Both the position numbers and the translations under genes were made by a program. From assembly GCA_035235625.1 (NCBI GenBank), contig CP141140.1:59601152-59665151 (forward strand): DNA of 64,000 bases, written 5' to 3'. The notes beneath the pieces were generated by a model. It was not told the origin of the DNA, did not search any database, and was given only the letters and a program-made list of their open reading frames with translations. Positions 1 to 12,539 of the stretch are shown piece after piece (position 1 is the first letter of the stretch; each line of letters begins with the position of its first letter). Source of the stretch: Saururus chinensis. Lineage: Eukaryota > Streptophyta > Magnoliopsida > Piperales > Saururaceae.

Positions 1-1145
1 ATAATAGAACTTTATTTTAATATCAGTTTTGGAAAAAGGTCAGAGAACTCTATGTCCATATCGGTCTAGGAAAATCATCACATTGATAGAACAACTGGAA
101 CGCAGATAACAGTCAGCAATTTTAAGCAATTTTTATTTTTCAAATCATAAGCATTCCCAGTTATGAAGGCAACTCAAGACAACAATTTCTGTGATGCAAG
201 AAAATAGCATTGATTTGGGGCAGATTTTAAGACAAGCAATATTTTGAACATGTTGGCAAAACCAACTGCAATATAAATCATGTAAGTTATTTTGGAACCA
301 ATTTTTATATCAAGGGATAACTCCTACTAAGACCTAGTGGTCATCTATATTTACCAATAGGTCCACAACAAAAATTATATTGTACATAATAGTATAAATT
401 TACTATTGTTCGTTTGCAACAATAGTAAAATATGGATAACCACTGGGTCTTAGTGAGAGACTGAGTCATATAGCTTCTCATTTACTATAGCTTAGGCCTT
501 TTATGGTAGATATGTGTGCACAAACTCCTTTTTTCTATATTTTTAGAGATAGGGAATTACTTTATGATCGGTCCGGGGGTTCTAGGAGGTCCTTGGGATG
601 ACTTACTGGTCACAATTGGCTTCACAAGGGAATTCATCACAAGCGAACAATAGTAAAATTAATGTGGACCTATTGGTAAATTAATTGGGCTATTTGTCCT
701 TACTGAGAAGAACCCCTATAATCACAGAAATCCCAGTCTTCAGCTTTAGTAGCCATAAAAACCTAGATAAAATCAAGGCAAGACAAAAACAATTCACCAA
801 AGAATATAACTGAACCTTGACCAAGAGTTTGAGAAATATATTTACTTTTTCCTGAAAATCCAAGGTGTAAATAAATGTTAATGTTGTTACAAAAAAGCAA
901 ACTGACATGGCATGTACCAAATAGAATTTCAAACAAATTTTGTTTACCTATCTATCTTAATGACTTTATGTCAGATTTACTGGTCACTTTTTCAAAAAGG
1001 TAAGCCTCATCTAAGTCTATGAAAAGGTAATCTAGGTAATAAGGATCTCTCTGTACCATCATAGAGATGAACTAAATCAATACAGGTACTCAGGCTTCAA
1101 CTTGACTAGAGAAAACTGTACTATTCTAAGAATTTCCATACAAAC
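1..1145. other. Intergenic / 3' side of minus-strand gene, no certain gene
   Basis: AT-rich DNA with a nested inverted repeat (listed separately). On the minus strand at about 950-1068 a 39-codon open stretch begins right after an AG and reads MMVQRDPYYLDYLFIDLDEA and onward, rich in D and Y. It could be a further exon of the 1146-2071 gene, but I found no donor/acceptor pair that joins both in frame convincingly. Nothing resembling an F-box motif is visible here on either strand. Confidence 0.4.
327..682. repeat. Nested inverted repeat (MITE-like)
   Basis: Two inverted-repeat pairs interleave. Arms 327-355 (ACTAAGACCTAGTGGTCATC...) and 424-453 pair with each other at about 29 bp with few mismatches. 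Sequence at 352-373 (TTTACCAATAGGTCCACA) and about 400-413 (TTTACTATTGTTCG) returns inverted at 645-682. No target duplication was identified. This looks like a small foldback element inserted into, or duplicated with, a second one. Confidence 0.55.
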
Positions 1146-2071
1146 TTAAACCAAAAAGGTAGGTACAATTTCACCTTCTTCGTCTTTTAAGGGTTTACAG
1201 CGCCTTTTGTGCGCAATGATCGCATTTTTGAACTCTGTCACAGCCAATGTTTTTTTCTGCTTTGGGAGGGTCGCTTCTGCAGCATGGAGGAGGAGATTTG
1301 CAGCTGCAACCCCACGGCTTGTTGGCATTCTGAAGCATACAAAAACCCATTATCCTCAGAAACCGATTCCTCAAATGATAAAAAAATATACTTATCGAGC
1401 ATAAATGAAGGAAGACATAAATGCAATTCTGCAGACAGCCAAAAACGCACCCTTTCTTAACACATATGTATAAATTGCAGCTATCAATCCAGTTATGATT
1501 CGAAACTCAGCTCTATAGTCAAAGTTTGAGCTAATCAAAGCTTTATAGCCACTCAATCAAGGGTCACTTCTGGGTCCTGACTCAGAAATTTTGATCGACT
1601 TGGGTAGCCATAAGGGCCCCAGTAGCCACAGGAGCAAGCAAAATTACATTGGACACCCATCGTACATGTAATGGGGCCTAATGGGATGAGAGCTGTATCG
1701 TGTACGCAATAGAAAACTCCAATTACTCCATTCCAAAACAAGCAAAAAGGAAAAAACAGATCAAAATTTCAAAAACCCACATACCAGTACTGAGGGAAAA
1801 ACCACAACCACATCAGAAAATTGCGTTTCCTACATGGGAAAGAAAAAATGGAAAGAAAGGAGATAAAACACTTAACGGAAGAACCGTACTGGGTAAGGAG
1901 GCGGAAGGCGGCGAGGGTGTCATGGAAGAGGAGAGACTGGAGGTTCTTGGGGACCTTGTTGTAGGCCGCTCTCAGGATGCAGCTCAACTCGGTGCAAGCA
2001 AAAGGGTAGTTGCCGATTCGGGTCAGCGCTTCCGAAAGCCCAAGTTTCTGGTACCTCCCCAAAGCCTCCAT
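1146..2071 (-). CDS. Two-exon gene, N-terminal part of an F-box-type plant protein, apparently truncated
   Basis: Exon 1 is 2071-1890 and exon 2 is 1329-1146, with a 560-bp intron. The donor reads CA|GTACGG, the acceptor GCTTCAG|A, and phase 2 is kept across the junction. The product is 121 residues, starts MEALGRYQKLGLSEA and contains PKNLQSLLFHDTLAAFRLL and LPKQKKTLAVTEFKNAIIAH, then ends EEGEIVPTFLV. The composition is helical and charged, with no signal peptide or membrane segment. From memory this resembles the region before the F-box in plant proteins like Arabidopsis At5g52880, which would recruit substrates to SCF ubiquitin ligases. Here a stop comes before any F-box. A cryptic donor (GAAG|GTGAAA) sits just before the stop, so the real transcript may splice on to exons I could not identify or that lie beyond the left edge. 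An upstream in-frame ATG at 2110 would add 13 residues. Coding status is fairly sure, the family name is tentative. Confidence 0.6.
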
Positions 2072-2239
2072 GTTGTTTCTACAGGAAATCAGCGACACGG
2101 CATGCAACAATCGTCGGCACCCTCAAATATCAAGGCTAAAGCTAAAGAAAGATCGGGAAGGAGCAGGAAGACGATGGAAGAATGTAAGTGGACCGATCTA
2201 CCAGCAATTTGGAATGAGAATTGGACATGTCGGGGCCGG

Positions 2240-2980
2240 CGTTAATCAAACACTCATAACGGACACGGACAAAAAAAAAAAAAATTGGATAGAGAAGTCG
2301 GATACGGATTCGGGTCATGAGGTCAGATATCTGACTATCGCCGACCAGCCATCGGGACAAGACGGCTGCACGGCTACAGCTAAGGTCCCCAAGTGGGCTG
2401 AGCCTTGCCGGGATAGGGGTAGGCTCAAGCCCGGCTCCAAGGGCCGGGCCTGTCCCTTATTTCATAAGTAAAAAGTTGGCCCCGGCTAGTATGGCCATGG
2501 GCTTTCTTCATGTTGGTGGACTAAGGTGGGGTGCTCTCAATGGTTGAAGGGAAGGGTGAGCCTGTGACGGATTTAGAGGGAGAGGGTAGTGAAAATTGTG
2601 AGGTGATGTGAAGCGGAGAAAAATGAGTAGATAGGGACTCAGGTAGCAGTGACCTATGGCCGAAAAAAAGGTGGATAGCGCAAGAAATCTGGAGATGAGC
2701 CGGTGATAGGGGGGTGCATCGGAATTTGCCGAATGTGGCGGTAGAGGGCGGAAAGGAAGATATGAAGAGGGAGTCTAGAGGTGGGCGAGGGAGAGGGTAG
2801 TCTACTTGGAGTGCTTTAGCAGAGTGCTGATAGGAGGAGGAAAAGGCACTGTGACTTGGTTGTGGATGAGAATAGTGGGAGCTCGAAGGAGCACCAGACA
2901 GAGGTGGAGGTGGGAGCAATAGGACCATGTGTGGGTAAAAGCTAAGTGATAAAGTACAAATACGACAATAATGCACCTAG
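2240..2980. repeat. GC- and GA-rich repeat unit, likely part of a non-autonomous transposon
   Basis: 2255-2460 holds runs related to GGGCCGGGCC and CTCAAGCCCGGCTCC, like the ends of the chimeric unit at 47.48-48.48 kb and a stretch near 59.09-59.47 kb. 2521-2976 is strongly purine-biased on the plus strand. It keeps one minus-strand frame open (Ser/Pro-rich, 151 codons), but this is explained by composition. No domain is recognised. Confidence 0.4.
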
Positions 2981-4301
2981 GGGATATATATGAAAAAGTA
3001 GGCAAAAAATACAAAATATAAAAAAATATAAAAAGTATGAAGAAATAATAAAAATAAAAAATATTTGCAAAATATAACCTAAAATACTAAAAATAATGTC
3101 TTCTTCCTTGAAAATAGTTCATTGAAAATAACAGCTCTATTATCGTAAATTTAGAAAAAAGTAGTGGTTAAAAAATATCATTTGAGTGCTCATTAGCTAA
3201 TAAAAGCCAAAAGATTATAGAATTGGCTGTGTAACAAAGTATGAGTATAATACACATTTTAAACGCGAAGTACAGGAAAAAACACAAAGTATAAAAAAGT
3301 ATTTTTTATAGTATAATAAAATATATTAAATATGTATATAAAATATATATTATACCTATTTTTTGTCACTTAGGGTAAAAGATGTTTACATCATATCATA
3401 AGCACAATGAGCAAGTTCTCCGCATAAGCTTATGGGACCTTTTTTTTTGTTAAGGAAGAAAGTTTGGTGCATCATAATGCCGCATGTTTTTAAAGGACAA
3501 TGTTAAATATGGTCATAATTTTTTTTAAAATTTTAAAATATTTCATAATCAAATGTTAAAATTAACTTTTTAAATAAAAAAAATTGTCAATGAGATAAAA
3601 ATATTTATCATTTCAAATAAGTTCTCATAATGTACCAAATTCAATTTTTTTTTAAAAAACATCATCCTTTTGCTGCCACCACCCCTTGGGAGTTTTGATT
3701 GCTTGATTGTATGACCTAAGAAGCTACTCTGGTTGTATGTTAGGTAAAGCCATGTTTCCTACTTTCATTAATACTCGAAGAGTTAAAAGTTCAAACTATT
3801 ATGATGAATGATGAAAAAGATCCCAAAATAAAGTGGGAAACATAGCTTTGAATGAGCGTACGACAAGGGAAGCAACTCAGGTCGTATTGGAACTCATCCC
3901 TTTACCACCATTTGTTGCCTTCTTACCACCCTTTTCAGCCATCACAACAATGACTAACCAAAAGAGGAAGATTGATTTTATTTTAACATTAAATCAAACT
4001 TAGAAGGAAGACTAAACCTTAGTGATTTTTTATTATTTTAAAATAATAATTATAAAAAACCCCTAAAAATGTGGGATTTGTCTTTCCCTGAAAACCAAAC
4101 CAACAACAATTCTCAAATCTATTATTTAATTAATTTACCTCTTAGAACAACTCTAAAACTTGAAACTTATTGAATAAAATATTTATGCTTTGGCATCTCA
4201 CTTTTTAGGGTCTTAAACTTAAAACCCTGACCTCGGATGCCAAAAGTTAGCTTCTAACTTGGAGCAAGTTTTGATGCTGCAAGATGCCAAAACTAGCCAT
4301 T
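2981..4301. other. AT-rich intergenic DNA
   Basis: Mostly A/T runs with no long open frame. A short minus-strand stretch near 3890-3950 would read MAEKGGKKATNGGKGMSS, but it is short and unsupported. It is the left flank of the copia insertion and ends with the target site ATCAA at 4302-4306. Confidence 0.5.
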
Positions 4302-4306
4302 ATCAA

Positions 4307-5145
4307 TATTAAAATGTGTTAGGTGGGAGCCCAACATAAATTAATTATCCTATGGTTAAGCCCACCATGCAACATGGTTATAGGCTTTAGTATGTTAAGG
4401 GATTGTCCCCAAGCCTATTGTAGAAATGAATGGGAAGAGTCATCATGTAGAAATGGAAAGATAAGTAGTCTCACATATAAAGTGAGGAAGAAATTGCATG
4501 GGTATATAAGAGCTAAGTTTGGCCATTCAAGATAGTCCCTTAGGCCTAGTCACTTTTGTGATAAAGAGACATGATGGACTCATTCACCTATGTGTGCCAA
4601 CCCATGCACCTGCCATCAGCCAACTGGCTTGGTTTGGTTTGCATGTATAGTCAGCTAGGTTGGCTTAGGTTCATTAGAAAAATAAAAACCTTCTTTTTGG
4701 TACTAAATAATTTGTAATTAATGAATTATTAACTAATTTTTTTCTAAGTAAATTATTGTGACAATGTACATTATTGTATCCCTTCGTATATTTTATGGGT
4801 GCATGTTGTTGTCATATCCTTTGTGTACGATAGTCATACCCCTTAGCTTTCTATTTAGAAATGTTGTCTAGTACTTTATTATGTATGTTTTTTCTACATC
4901 TTTCTTTCATTTTTCTTGCAGGTTTTTTCTCTGCATGGTCTACAAATAAGAGCAAAAGCATAGTTATGGTTTGCCTGGCACACAAGTTGTGATGATTCTA
5001 TTATGCGTGATCATCTAGTGGATCTCAAGCACATAGGAGAGGACAAAATTCTATCTTCAGGACATAAAGTCAAACTCTAGCCTTGATCAATCTTGTCATA
5101 CACTTAGTTTGGATTTCACAAATGCAAACAAGGTAGTTTCCAACA
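4307..5145 (+). repeat. Left LTR of the copia element
   Basis: Aligns with 36027-36814 over its whole length (shared CCAACATAAATTAATTATCC, ATGGGTATATAAGA, GGATTTCACAAA). It starts TATTAAAATG, where the right copy has TGTTAGAATATG, so the terminal TG has mutated. It ends CCAACA. The shared ATGGGTATATAAGA near 4499 could be the promoter TATA box. The two LTRs differ at many positions, indicating an old insertion. Confidence 0.85.
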
Positions 5146-5239
5146 ATCTTAAGACATAATTTTTAACTTTTTCTATTTGTTGTTTATGTTTCAATTTTCA
5201 CAAACTCGTATACGAGACAATCTTCTATTCTAAATAGAA

Positions 5240-6421
5240 ATGACTACAGAGATTACCACTGTTGTTACACCATTTACCACTCTAAATACCATGGGGAAAA
5301 GTCACAAAATTCAGCTATGCTTATTTCAAAAAATGGCAATAGAAGATGATATTTTATCTCACCACACTGAATTTGGCATGATTCATTCATGAAGGTGTTT
5401 CAGTTCTCAACGAAGAGAAAGAGGGTGATAAGCAAGCTATTGCCACAGTGGATGAATGGAAACATACAGATTTCCTTTGCAAGAATTACATTCTCAATGG
5501 ACTAGACAACACACTATATAATGTGTAAAGTCCAATAAATAGTGCAAAAGAGCTATAGGAATCCCTAGACAATAAGTACAAACCAGAGAATGGCTATACG
5601 TAGAAATTCGTTGTAGTCAAATTCCTTGACTTAATGATGGCGGATTCTAAGACTGTCATAAGTCAAGTCCGAGAACTCTAAGCAATCCTACTTAATGATT
5701 TGAAGAACTACTTAAGCATAAGGAGATAAATACGGAGGACTTGATAGTAAGGTTGAGGATTGAGGTAGACAACTATGCTTCTAAAAGGAAAAATAGTAAC
5801 AACAATTTTGTAGAAGCAAAATGTGGCGCAACAAGGGTAGAAAGCCAATAAAAACAACAAAAATATGAAGCATCCTAATCAGTCAAATAATGACTCTACA
5901 AAGGCCACTTATCAACTACTAGAAAATAGAGAATAATTGTTTATGGGAAATGCTTCGAATTCTAAGTTCAAGGTACTTGAAGGTGATCTTGAAGATGACT
6001 TTGGGCATGGAACTCACTCTCAACGATGTGCTAGAAATTTAGAAAAATTTAGTGTCAAGATTGTTGTTGAGCAAGAAGGGGTACAAACTGGTTTTTGAGT
6101 CTAATATATTTGTACTGACTAAGAGTAAGATATATGTGGGAAAATGATATATTTGTGAATGGCTATTTAAGCTCAATATATTGACTATTGTACTAGTGTT
6201 TCTCTTCTTATATGATTGAATCATGTGAGATATGACATGGTAGATTAAGATATATTAATTATAATACTCTACATAGATTAATTAACATAGAATATTTACA
6301 TGTTAAATAATAACTTTATTCATAAATGTGAAACTTGTGTGGAATCAAATTAACAACGACTTCCTTCGAGAGTACTAAAAGGAGAAGCAAGCCTCCAGAT
6401 TTAATTCATAGTGATGTCTAT
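5240..6421 (+). pseudogene. Copia gag and integrase fragment, degenerate
   Basis: From an ATG at 5240 broken frames read copia gag (UBN2-type) phrases: DEWKHTDFLCKNYILNGLDN near 5450, FLDLMMADSKTVISQV near 5620 and DLIVRLRIEVDNY near 5740. Near 6330 comes the integrase phrase CETCVESN...STKRRSKPPDLIHSDV, which stops at 6421 where the next element is inserted and continues at 23246. Stops and frameshifts rule out a product. No CCHC knuckle or protease is recognisable. Confidence 0.8.
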
Positions 6422-9206
6422 TGTAAGATCCCTAAACTTGAAATAATTTTTTATTCATTTAATTTAATTGCCTTTATGTGGTTTAAGCCGTTTCTAATCA
6501 ATTTTAATGATTTTTAGAAATAAAAGTGATTTATAAAGGTTTTAAACAAAAATAACCTCATATTTATGAGTTTTAAGTGATTCCAAATAATTTGTGATTT
6601 TTTAGGAATTTTTTAAAAATTAGGGTTTGGCGGGACCCCCTGTGGGCCCACGGTCAAATTTGGGATTTTGGTCCAAAATGTCCCATACATCAAAGGAAGT
6701 CATTAAAAAAAATTTTAAAATTTTTTTGGTCTAATTTTTGGGTTAAATTGTCAAATTTCTTAATTTTAGTTAAAAACTCTATTTTTACCCTAAATTTCAA
6801 TTAAGTATAGCCCAACCCTTCCTATAAAAGGAAAGGGGTTGAGCCATTTCCAAATTGGGCATAGGCTGAGCTAGGAGATTTATAGCATAATCCCCAATTA
6901 AGCCCAAAAAGGAAAGGATTAAAGGTGAGTTTAGCTTAATCTTTGCTTAATCATTGGGGTTTTCTTATTCATCTCTTAAACCTATCTTCCTATATTGATT
7001 CAATCCATTTTGAAAGCATTAAATCACTGTTTTACTTTGATATTTCAAACCTTAACCTTCTTAAATTCGTTTTTATGCCTCATAAGCTCTAGATTTAGGA
7101 TTTGCTTCATGATTTTCAAGTCTACATCGAGTTTAGGTGTGTTTTAACATAAAACTCTTGCTTTTCAAAGGTTTCAGAGGTGATTAAAGAATTAATCTGA
7201 CTCAAATCAAGTGGAGAAGTAATGGGTTTTCAAATATCAGCCTTGTTATGGTGAAAATCTCAATTTTTATGGGTTTTACTTAATGAGTTTTCTTGTTTAG
7301 AGCTTTAATGGTAGATTTATGAAATGTTAATTTCTTGCCTTGATTTCTTAGGGTTTTACCTTGGAATGAGTTTAATTAACTTTATGAAATGTTTGATTAA
7401 ATTTTGATGATGTATGAGGCTTGGGATGAAGGTTTTATGGTTCATTAATGGTGTTTTGGTTTTGAATTTCTAAAGGAAGCAGAAGAATCGAACTGTTTGT
7501 TGGCGATCAGCCAACAAGCCAATCGATTGGGCTGTTTGAATGGCTTGCCAGGCCGATTGGTCGGCCACACAACAAATTTTCTGATTTTAAGGCTAACTGA
7601 TCGAACGGCCTTCTAGGCCAATCAATCGACTATACAACAGTTTTGCCATTTTTGGATTTTGATGCTCACTTCGATGTTTTTACTCCAATTGATGATTCTA
7701 GCATTTATGGGGAGTGTTTTATGTTGGAATTAAGCTATTGGAAGAGTGTAGAATTTGTGATGGAGATTTATGGAGTATGCTTAAATACTTGTTATGTGGA
7801 ATTATATGTTGATAAGTTATACATGTTAACATTGACTTATCTTGAATCTATGGATGATGAAATTCTTATGATTGGAACATATTTCCAGTAGGGATATTAC
7901 ATGGTAAATAATAAGATATGTCAACATAAAATGAGAATGGTGTGGGTGAATGATGTTATTATGTTATAGCTTTATGTGTAAAATAAACATGCTTGTGGTA
8001 GTTAAGCATTTTATTTCACATGAACAGATTTATGGTTTTATGGTAGATTTTACCTTATATTTCAGTTGGTAATCATGATTTGAATGTGTTTAATCATGCA
8101 TGTATTGCCTCATGAGCTTATATCAAAGCATTGGTTATGTGCTTAGGAATTGTATAAACACACATGTGTGGGGAACTTACTATGAAATCATGGTTATTTA
8201 TGATTCGATTATGATGCATGTGGGGACTAATGGGAGCACGTTCCATGAGTTGGAATTCATATAGATCTTGCTCACAGATGTATCATGATTTCATGCATCA
8301 TGGAATAGACTTTATGAATGAGATTTTACCAATGTTTAGCCATAATTGATCGACTATATGTAATGATGTGAGATAGAGTGCCGGATTAGTTGATCGTTGG
8401 CTTAATCAAAACTTGGCTAGTCCAAAAGGACACAATTTCAATTTGAGCTCCTATGTAAAACATGAACACTACTCAGGTTGAATTGAGTTGATTTGAATTG
8501 TTAATGCGGTTGAGATTTACTTATTGAGATAGTCACATCTGGACATTGAGCATCTAGAGTGGCACACTTTCATGCACCAGCTACCATGTGTTCTAGGTTC
8601 CCTATGTGAAAATTTGGACTCTCCCACCACAGAGATGTATTGGGCAAACACACTGCTTTAGGTTCCCTATGTTGGAATTTGGACTTTCTTGAATCTTGAC
8701 TAGAATTGTCTTGGGTGAGTAGACCTGCTCTAGGTTCCCTTTGGGAATTTGGACGTCTTGTGTAGATTGTCCTGGGCAAGCAAAGGGGCTGACTACCCCT
8801 ACATCTTAGTTCCCGTGAGGGATTCAAATTGTGTCTAGAGCGGGCAATGCCCTAGGTTTCCGATTAGGAAATCAGACTACGTTCAGCCTTTGTGGCAATG
8901 ATTGTGTTTACTCGTTGATTGAGACATTCACCATTTGTTGATAATGCATGTGTATGAAATAATATTATGCCTAGATTACACAGGTTGTGTAGGGATATTT
9001 AAGATTTTGTGACACATGTAGATATGATTTATTATGTATAATTTAGAACTTTGTGATTGAGACACTTATCGTGGAGGGTGGATAATTTATGAATGAATTA
9101 TATGAATTTACATTATGTGATTGATTATGTGTGAATGAGACACTATTATGTAGGTTTATGTGATATGTATGTATGATTAGAAAGTGTGTGAATGAGACAC
9201 TATTAT

Positions 9207-10772
9207 TGTGGCATCCATCGTTTAATAATATATGCCATAACATGCATATTTAATTTCCAGCTTGTCACGTGTTACATTACACGTAAAACTGAACGTGATG
9301 GCCGACCTTCTAGACATAATACAACACATATAATACGTGGAGTTGATGCACATATGAGATATTACATATAGTGAAACAGGACCTAGTCCAAAATACACCG
9401 TATGTAGAGTAGTTATATATTACAAAATATAGGCCTATCAAGCCCTTTATAACAGTAATAATATTACAAAATATTGCTAAAAATTAAATCTATGTAGACA
9501 ATTCCACGGTTGACACCTCCGGGTTGATTTTACTACTTGCAGAGTCTGGGGGTGGGTGAGTATTTATATACTCAGTAGGTGGAATTAAAATCTAATTTAA
9601 TGCTACATAAAAGACAATAATAATTTTTATTGCTACACAGAACAGATTCAAAACTAATTTCAGAAAAACACCAGTTCATCTGATGATGATAAATTCAGAG
9701 CCGTGATACCAAACGGCATTCCTCCGATGCTCATGGGGCATCAGGAAGCTCAAAAGGCTGGAGTTTCCCCATGACACTCCATACTTGCGCGCGCCAGATA
9801 CTGATAATTTCCTCGGTAAGTATCCAGAATAATATAGTTCTAGGTACCAAAAAATACAAAATTCTAATGAAATAAAACTTGATATAGGTAGAGCATTTCT
9901 TCTAAAAACATAAGCAAAGAACTATGGCGGCATAAAAATAATCCATAAAACATTAAGTATACGAGCAGAGCATAGACTAGAGTTTAAGGCCCCCTACCTT
10001 AGAGTTGGCGTAGAAAGTTCATAGCTGTAAAGAGCTTGTATAGAAAATCTAGCTCCGTCACAACATTTGACACCGTTGATTTAGTTAGAAACGCCTTTTG
10101 AATGGGTCGAATCAAGTTTAAAATGACTCAGAACGGAGGGTTAGAAGTTTTTAACTTGTGGTAGAAGTGAATAGTAAAAATGAAACTGGAGAATTTATAG
10201 GGGAGGTGGAGTTCGTGACACACGACACGTGTTCATCATGCGTCGCGCAAAGAATTTGCGTGCCACACGATTCTGCCATGCGGAATCGTGTGTGGCGCGC
10301 AGAACGATGTGCAGTCCCACGCGGGTTCTGCGTGACACTCGGGCGCCGGATCGACACACTGCCCGCGTCATAGGTCACGCAGTTCCACATGCTGTGCATC
10401 AGCATCAGCTAATGCAATACTTGCGTCAACCGACAATTAAATAATATATTTTTTTCTTTCTTTTCCAAAACTTTAAATCACTCTAACTTTTTAACTATAC
10501 ATCAGAATTATACGTTCTTGGTACCAATGGACTCGTATCAACGAGCCCTTTGAAACAAGACCAGTTAAGGATAGGTTTTACAATAGTTTTATCATGGGCG
10601 TGCCTACGATCTCTACATACGGCCACCACCTTCGATTCAAATGATTCAAAAATCATTATGTTCAGTTTTTAGATTTCTACAATACCCCTTTAGGTACAAC
10701 ATTCAAAAGAATATTCTATTAATATATTGAAATTCTTATAGTAGAAACGTACTGAATATCTGGGTTGTCACA
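9207..10772 (-). repeat. 3' LTR of the gypsy element, 1566 bp, the only complete copy
   Basis: In element sense it runs from TGTGACAACCCAG... to ...GGATGCCACA. 9719-10772 is repeated at 11397-12539, and about 9951-10772 at 21511-22396. It contains the hairpin TGAGTAT-TTAT-ATACTCA at 9557-9574 and CTCGTATCAACGAG near 10533. Frames open on both strands at 10151-10444 are GC-rich LTR sequence, not genes. Confidence 0.85.
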
Positions 10773-10790
10773 ATCTTCCCTCCTTAAAGA
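10773..10790 (-). promoter_or_regulatory. Polypurine tract beside the 3' LTR
   Basis: On the minus strand AAGGAGGGAAGAT directly precedes the LTR start TGTGACAACC, the expected primer site for plus-strand DNA synthesis. The same junction recurs at 12540. Confidence 0.75.
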
Positions 10791-10871
10791 AATTTCATCC
10801 CCGAAATTGAACTTGCGAATCGGCAAATAGCTCGGGATATTTCTTTACCATATCACTTTCTAATTCCCATA

Positions 10872-11396
10872 GGGAGACTCAAGGATTCCAACCCAGCCCT
10901 ATCCACTCAAATAACTCTAGAGAACTGACTGAAAGCAGTCATAGTGAGAAGGATCATTTGCTTGAGCGGTTTAAGAAAATCGCTCCTGAAATTTCTGGAG
11001 AATATGGACTAGAAGCTGCTGAGAAGTGGACGTTTGAAGTTGAAAGAATATTTAAAGCATTGAAAGTCCCTGAAGATCGGAAAGTAGATGTAGCCACTTT
11101 CGCTATGACAGGAAAGGCGGCTTTCTAGTGGCCCTCAGCTGAACGTAACTTTTTCCGAAACAGAGGAAATATCAAGTGGGAAGAATTTAGAACCGTATTG
11201 TACGATATGTATTTTCCTCCTCATGTTCAGGAGAAGAAAGAAAAGGAATTTTTGGATCTTCAACAAGGTAATATGACCGTCTTTCCGTATGAAAACAAAT
11301 TTGTTCAGCTACAACGCTTCGCTCCTAAAATCTGCTCCATTGAGTTAAAAAGAGCTCGAAATTTGTTGGAGGTTTGAATAATGGGCTTTGTAGTCG
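10872..11396 (+). pseudogene. Inverted copy of the gypsy gag region
   Basis: Reads on the plus strand, opposite to the rest of the element, and matches the complement of about 19726-20246. Translation gives DHLLERFKKIAPEISGEYG, VERIFKALKVPEDRKVDVA and NIKWEEFRTVLYDMYFPPHV, the retrotransposon gag domain. It has fewer stops than the copy in place, with one TAG in KAAF*WPSAERN. It is bounded on the left by a 100-bp copy of the pol 3' end (10773-10868) and on the right by LTR sequence. No start codon or LTR promoter serves it. Confidence 0.8.
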
Positions 11397-12539
11397 AATA
11401 CCTCCGATGCTCATGGGGCATCAAGAAGCTTAGAAGGCAGGAGTGTCCCCATGACACTCCATACCTATGTGAGCGCACCAGATACCGATAATTTTTTCGG
11501 TTGGTATCCAGAATAATATAGTTTTAGGTATAACCCTAGAACTATCCAAAAAATACAAAATTCTCATGAAATAAAACTTGATATATGTAGAGCATTTCTT
11601 CTGAAAACATAAGCAAAGAACTATGGCGGCATAAAAATAATCCATAAAACATTAAGTATATGAGTAGAGCATAGACTAGAGTTTAAGACCTCCTACCTTA
11701 GAGTTGGGGTAGAAAGTTCGTAGCTGTAAAGAGCGTGTATGGAAAATCTGGCCCCGTCACAGCGTCCGGTATTGTCGATTTAGTTAGTAACCTTTGAACA
11801 GGGCGAATCGGGTTTAAAACGACTCAGAACGAAGGGTTAGAAGTTTTTAACTTGTGGTAGAAGTGAATAGTAAAAATGAAACTAGAGAATTTGTAGGGGA
11901 GGTGGAGTTCGTGATGCACAATGTGTGTCCATCATGCATCACGCAAAGAATTTGCGTGCCTCGAGATTCCGCCACGCGGAATTGCGCGTAGAGTGCAAAA
12001 TGTCGTGTGGTGCCGTGGAACCCGACACGCGGGTTCTATGTGTCGCGGGGGCACGGGACTGATGCACGGCCCGCATCGCGGGCCACACGGGACACCCACC
12101 TGGTGAGGTCCCTCGCGCGGACTACAGGCCCATCGCACAAGTGAACCATGCGATGCCACATCGCGCGTCGCGTGCGTCAGCCGACAATTAAATAATATAC
12201 TTTTTTTTCTTTTTTTCCAAAACTTTAAATCGCTCTAACTTTTTAACTATACATCGGAATTATACGTTCTTGGTACCGATGGATTCGTATCAATGAGCCC
12301 TTCAAAACAAGACCAATCAAGGATAGGTTTTACCATAGTTTCATCATGGGCCCGCCTATGATGCGTGCTCCCACGATGTCTACATATGGCCACCACCTCC
12401 GATTCAAATGATTCAAAAACCATTATGTTCGGTTTTTAGATTTCTATAATACCCCTTTAGGTATAACATTCAAAAGAATATTCTATTAATATATTAAAAT
12501 TCTAATAGTAGAAATGTACCGAATATCTAGGTTGTCACA
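11397..12539 (-). repeat. Second, 3'-truncated LTR copy of the gypsy element
   Basis: Aligns with 9719-10772 of the complete LTR and carries the same polypurine junction at its right edge (AAGGAGGGAAGAT on the minus strand at 12540-12557). It lacks the last roughly 510 bp of the LTR in element sense, where the inverted gag fragment begins. Confidence 0.8.

Noticed and set aside
1207..1460. Plus-strand frames over the 1146-1329 exon
   Set aside because: Shadows of the minus-strand exon.
2521..2976. 151-codon Ser/Pro-rich minus frame
   Set aside because: Explained by purine bias of the plus strand. The same effect gives the 48289-47849 frame.
10151..10444. Overlapping frames at 10.15-10.44 and 21.72-22.02 kb
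   Set aside because: Same GC-rich part of the gypsy LTR in different copies, open on both strands, not conserved as protein between copies.
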